The notes beneath the pieces are model-generated. The model saw only the letters and a list, made by a program, of their open reading frames with translations, was not told the origin of the DNA and did not search any database. A program made the translations under genes and the position numbers. Below, one piece after another: positions 61,718 to 64,000 of a stretch of 64,000 nucleotides of DNA (the first letter of the stretch is position 1; every line of letters starts with the position of its first letter). Source of the DNA: Allium sativum (Eukaryota > Streptophyta > Magnoliopsida > Asparagales > Amaryllidaceae); contig CM060923.1 in the NCBI GenBank assembly GCA_030737875.1, positions 175,687,696 to 175,751,695 on the forward strand, read 5' to 3'.

Positions 61718-62584
61718 TGTGAAGAGTATACTTTTCACATGAAAACAATTTTGTTTTAAAAATTTAAATCATTTTATACGTATTTGATTATTAATTTATT
61801 TTGAATATGGACAATCGAGTATATAAAGATTTCGCGTATACGCGTCATGAACGTATAGTCGAAGTTTTAATATACTGGGTAGATATAGAATCACATTCTA
61901 GATATCCGGGGATGATTCTGATGATGGTGCATCATCATCAGTATTCATATTCGAATTTCGAAGGTGTGATTTCTATATATTTCCATTAGACTGGTATGAG
62001 AACCAAAACTTATATAGTTAGAACACTTTGTTGTGAATTGGCATCAAAAACAAGATTTTTGTATATATATATCAAAAATTATGAATTTGAAACTTTAATT
62101 CACTAATTGATTGATGTTTGGGTTGTTTGTTTAATTGTTTGCTAATTTTAACCATTTATGCCTAATATAACCAAAAAATTTAATTGTATTGAAAATTGGT
62201 CGCATTTGCTTGCATATACGTATACTTACATTGAACAGGTCATAGCAAGGAGGCTAGAGCAGAGAATAAAATTTGTTTGCCCGACAAATAGGTACATGTT
62301 TACTACATAATTTCCTGTTTTGTTTGGGTGATGATGATTTTGTGAGCCTATTGGCTAGCCGCTTGGCTTTTTCTTTTTCTTTTTGAGATCTGAAGGACCG
62401 GGGAAGCTGTTTGAAATTCCCCGATGCTCCCGGTGCAGGGGAGGTTATGGCGAAATTTTTCGAAAATTTAGGGTGTTAGCCAAATTTTTTTGAAATTTTG
62501 AAAATTCTCAGAAACTAAAAAGTTGGAGAATGGAAGCCAGATCGAACGTAGAGTTGAATAATCAAACCACTTTCGACTTTGATC

Positions 62585-62619
62585 CTTTTCGGGGACGAAA
62601 AGTTTTAAGTGGGGGAGAT
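62585..62619 (+). promoter_or_regulatory. Hairpin and polypurine tract of element 2
   Basis: CTTTTCG-ggga-CGAAAAG (62585-62602) is a perfect 7-bp stem, followed by the polypurine tract AAGTGGGGGAGAT (62607-62619), then the 3' LTR. Confidence 0.88.
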
Positions 62620-64000
62620 TGTAATAACCCGGAAAATCTGGGCCAGTTTAAAAATTTTTATTTTGGCAATTTTATCGAATTTTGATATTTAAAATAAATT
62701 ATTTTAAATAATATCGACGAGAAATTTATTTTGAATATAAGTGGAACGAATATATTTATACGCGTCGTCGTTAGAATATAAATATTTATATATAATTATA
62801 AATAGAATTGAAAATGGCGCGGTAGTTCGATAATTCGATTTCAAACTTCAATTGAATGTACCGGGAGCAAAACAATCCGGATTTTAGTGAAACCAAAAAT
62901 GATGGGATCTAATTGATAATATCTTTCCAACGAATCCGACAAATCAAAATTTCGTAGCGAGAATCAAAAGATATGTCCAGTTGAAAATTCTGAATAGTCG
63001 CTATGGAATTCAGGCCCTTAAAAAATGGACATTTTGCAAACGACCTCGGATTTCGACGAAACCAGTTTTGTTGGGTCCGTGATGTCAATTTATTGCTAGA
63101 TTCCAAATTTCATAATTTTCCGAATCAATATGTGAGCGTGGCAAAGGAAAACGCGTTTTGACCATTTCAGTTGATTTTAATCGACTGGAAATTGGCCATT
63201 TTTCCAACGGTCTCAGAATTCGACGAAACTTGTTTTGTTAGGACCGTATCGTCAGTACGAAGCTAGAAAATATTTTTCGGGAATTTTTCTAGTTAATATG
63301 TGACCCCGGTAATTTGAAATGTACGTTTAAAATTCAATATAAGGATTTAAATGTAAATTTATCGGAAACTAATTGAAACGATCAAATCAGCTTGCGATAC
63401 ATATCCCATTGTGTTCGGAATGGGGGTTAAACGCTATGGGCGACAGGCGGTGGGCCTCATTTAGAGGTCGAAAAATAAAGGTTGCTTTTTACGGAGAAAT
63501 TGAAATATTAAAATATAAAATTATATATAAATTCTTTCTAAACCCCCCCCCCCAGGCAGTTCATTTCGAATCAAATAAAAGAAAAAAAAAAGAAAAGGGG
63601 AAAAAAAACCCCATCGACGTTGACGCCGCCCTCCCTGGCACCACCGCCTCCACTCGCCCCCCCCCCCCCGTTCATCTCCTCCCCCTCGCGACCCAACCCG
63701 CTCCCTCACCGACGAACCCCAAAGCGCCATCGTTCGCGCCCAATTTCAGAGCCCTAGGCGAGCTCGAGTTCGACCATCCTCTCGGCGGTGGTGGCTCTGG
63801 CATGGCTCGACGTGATGGCGACCTTGGATGGATGAACGGCGACTAGAGGTCAGTGCGAGGGGGAGCCCTAGGATTCAAGCAAGTTGCGTCTTCCTTGGAG
63901 CGCATTACAGAGCATCGAATAGAAGGTAATTTTATTCTGTAAAACTGAATTTTCTTTAGTATTAAAACTGTATTTTTAAATAATTTAAAAACTGTTTAAC
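62620..64000 (+). repeat. 3' LTR of giant-LTR element 2 (first 1381 bp)
   Basis: It copies 54644-56030 with few differences, mostly single bases and C-run lengths in the GC-rich patch, and continues beyond the window. Confidence 0.92.

Larger units (their letters stand above)
61578..62619 (+). mobile_element. Internal region of giant-LTR element 2
   Basis: It holds a primer-binding site TGGTATCAGAGC (61580-61591), two tandem stem-loops (61653-61717), then AT-rich sequence with one unassigned 62-residue frame (61801-61989), a second part from 62230, and a hairpin with polypurine tract. No retroelement protein is seen. Confidence 0.88.
54644..64000 (+). mobile_element. Non-autonomous giant-LTR retrotransposon 2 (right end outside window)
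   Basis: The 5' LTR 54644-61577 (6934 bp), a primer-binding site, a 1042-bp interior without proteins, a polypurine tract, and the first 1381 bp of the 3' LTR are present. Plan and landmarks equal element 1, but the sequence differs enough to be a separate subfamily. The LTRs differ by few single bases and a 12-bp gap in the visible part, so insertion was recent. The left flank is AAATA; the right flank is outside the window. Confidence 0.9.

Noticed and set aside
61801..61989. 62-residue frame in the interior of element 2
   Set aside because: It has no match to any retroelement domain I know, and element 1 has nothing like it.

Overview
This is nuclear DNA from a plant, most likely a flowering plant. 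It is AT-rich repeat DNA made almost entirely of LTR retrotransposons inserted into one another. Supporting signs are primer-binding sites matching plant initiator tRNA-Met (TGGTATCAGAGC), Tekay/Del-like Ty3 proteins with a chromodomain-like tail, Ty1/copia protein remnants, a hAT-type MITE and a Helitron-type 3' end. I found no intact host gene, tRNA, rRNA or bacterial feature. The species cannot be told from the sequence.

Layout. 1-10553: a non-autonomous element with giant LTRs (about 6.56 kb each) and a 435-bp internal region; its 5' LTR runs off the left edge. 10554-10920: an old LTR fragment of the same superfamily. 10960-31911: a nested stack. The outer minus-strand element has an LTR of about 0.9 kb running from 31911 to 11675, split by two solo LTRs. 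One is a 3.0-kb minus-strand solo LTR (12004-25080), itself interrupted by a nearly full Tekay-type Ty3 element (12665-22730, flanked by AATTC). The other is a 6.26-kb giant solo LTR (25629-31889, flanked by AACAC).

31912-42500: a decayed Ty1/copia element on the minus strand, cut inside its coding region by a gag-only, pol-less LTR element (32500-41020, TR-GAG type). 43895-44230: a hAT MITE with an 8-bp target duplication. 44300-44602: an LTR end with a primer-binding site. 44603-46501: a giant LTR cut off by a Helitron 3' terminus at 46502. 46502-54643: low-coding DNA holding four short minus-strand blocks that look like exons of an unidentified gene. 54644-64000: a second giant-LTR element (6.93-kb 5' LTR, 1.04-kb internal region, and the start of its 3' LTR).

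How the parts relate. The giant-LTR elements carry the signals needed in cis (primer-binding site, polypurine tract, LTR ends) but no proteins, so they must use enzymes made elsewhere; Tekay-type elements, which share their primer-binding site and two RNA-like hairpins, are the natural candidates. The most notable signal is RNA-like structure. Hairpins whose two arms change together occur just after the primer-binding site, just before the polypurine tract, near the LTR 3' end, and in long tandem arrays inside the LTRs. All hairpins were found by eye; no folding or alignment program was run.
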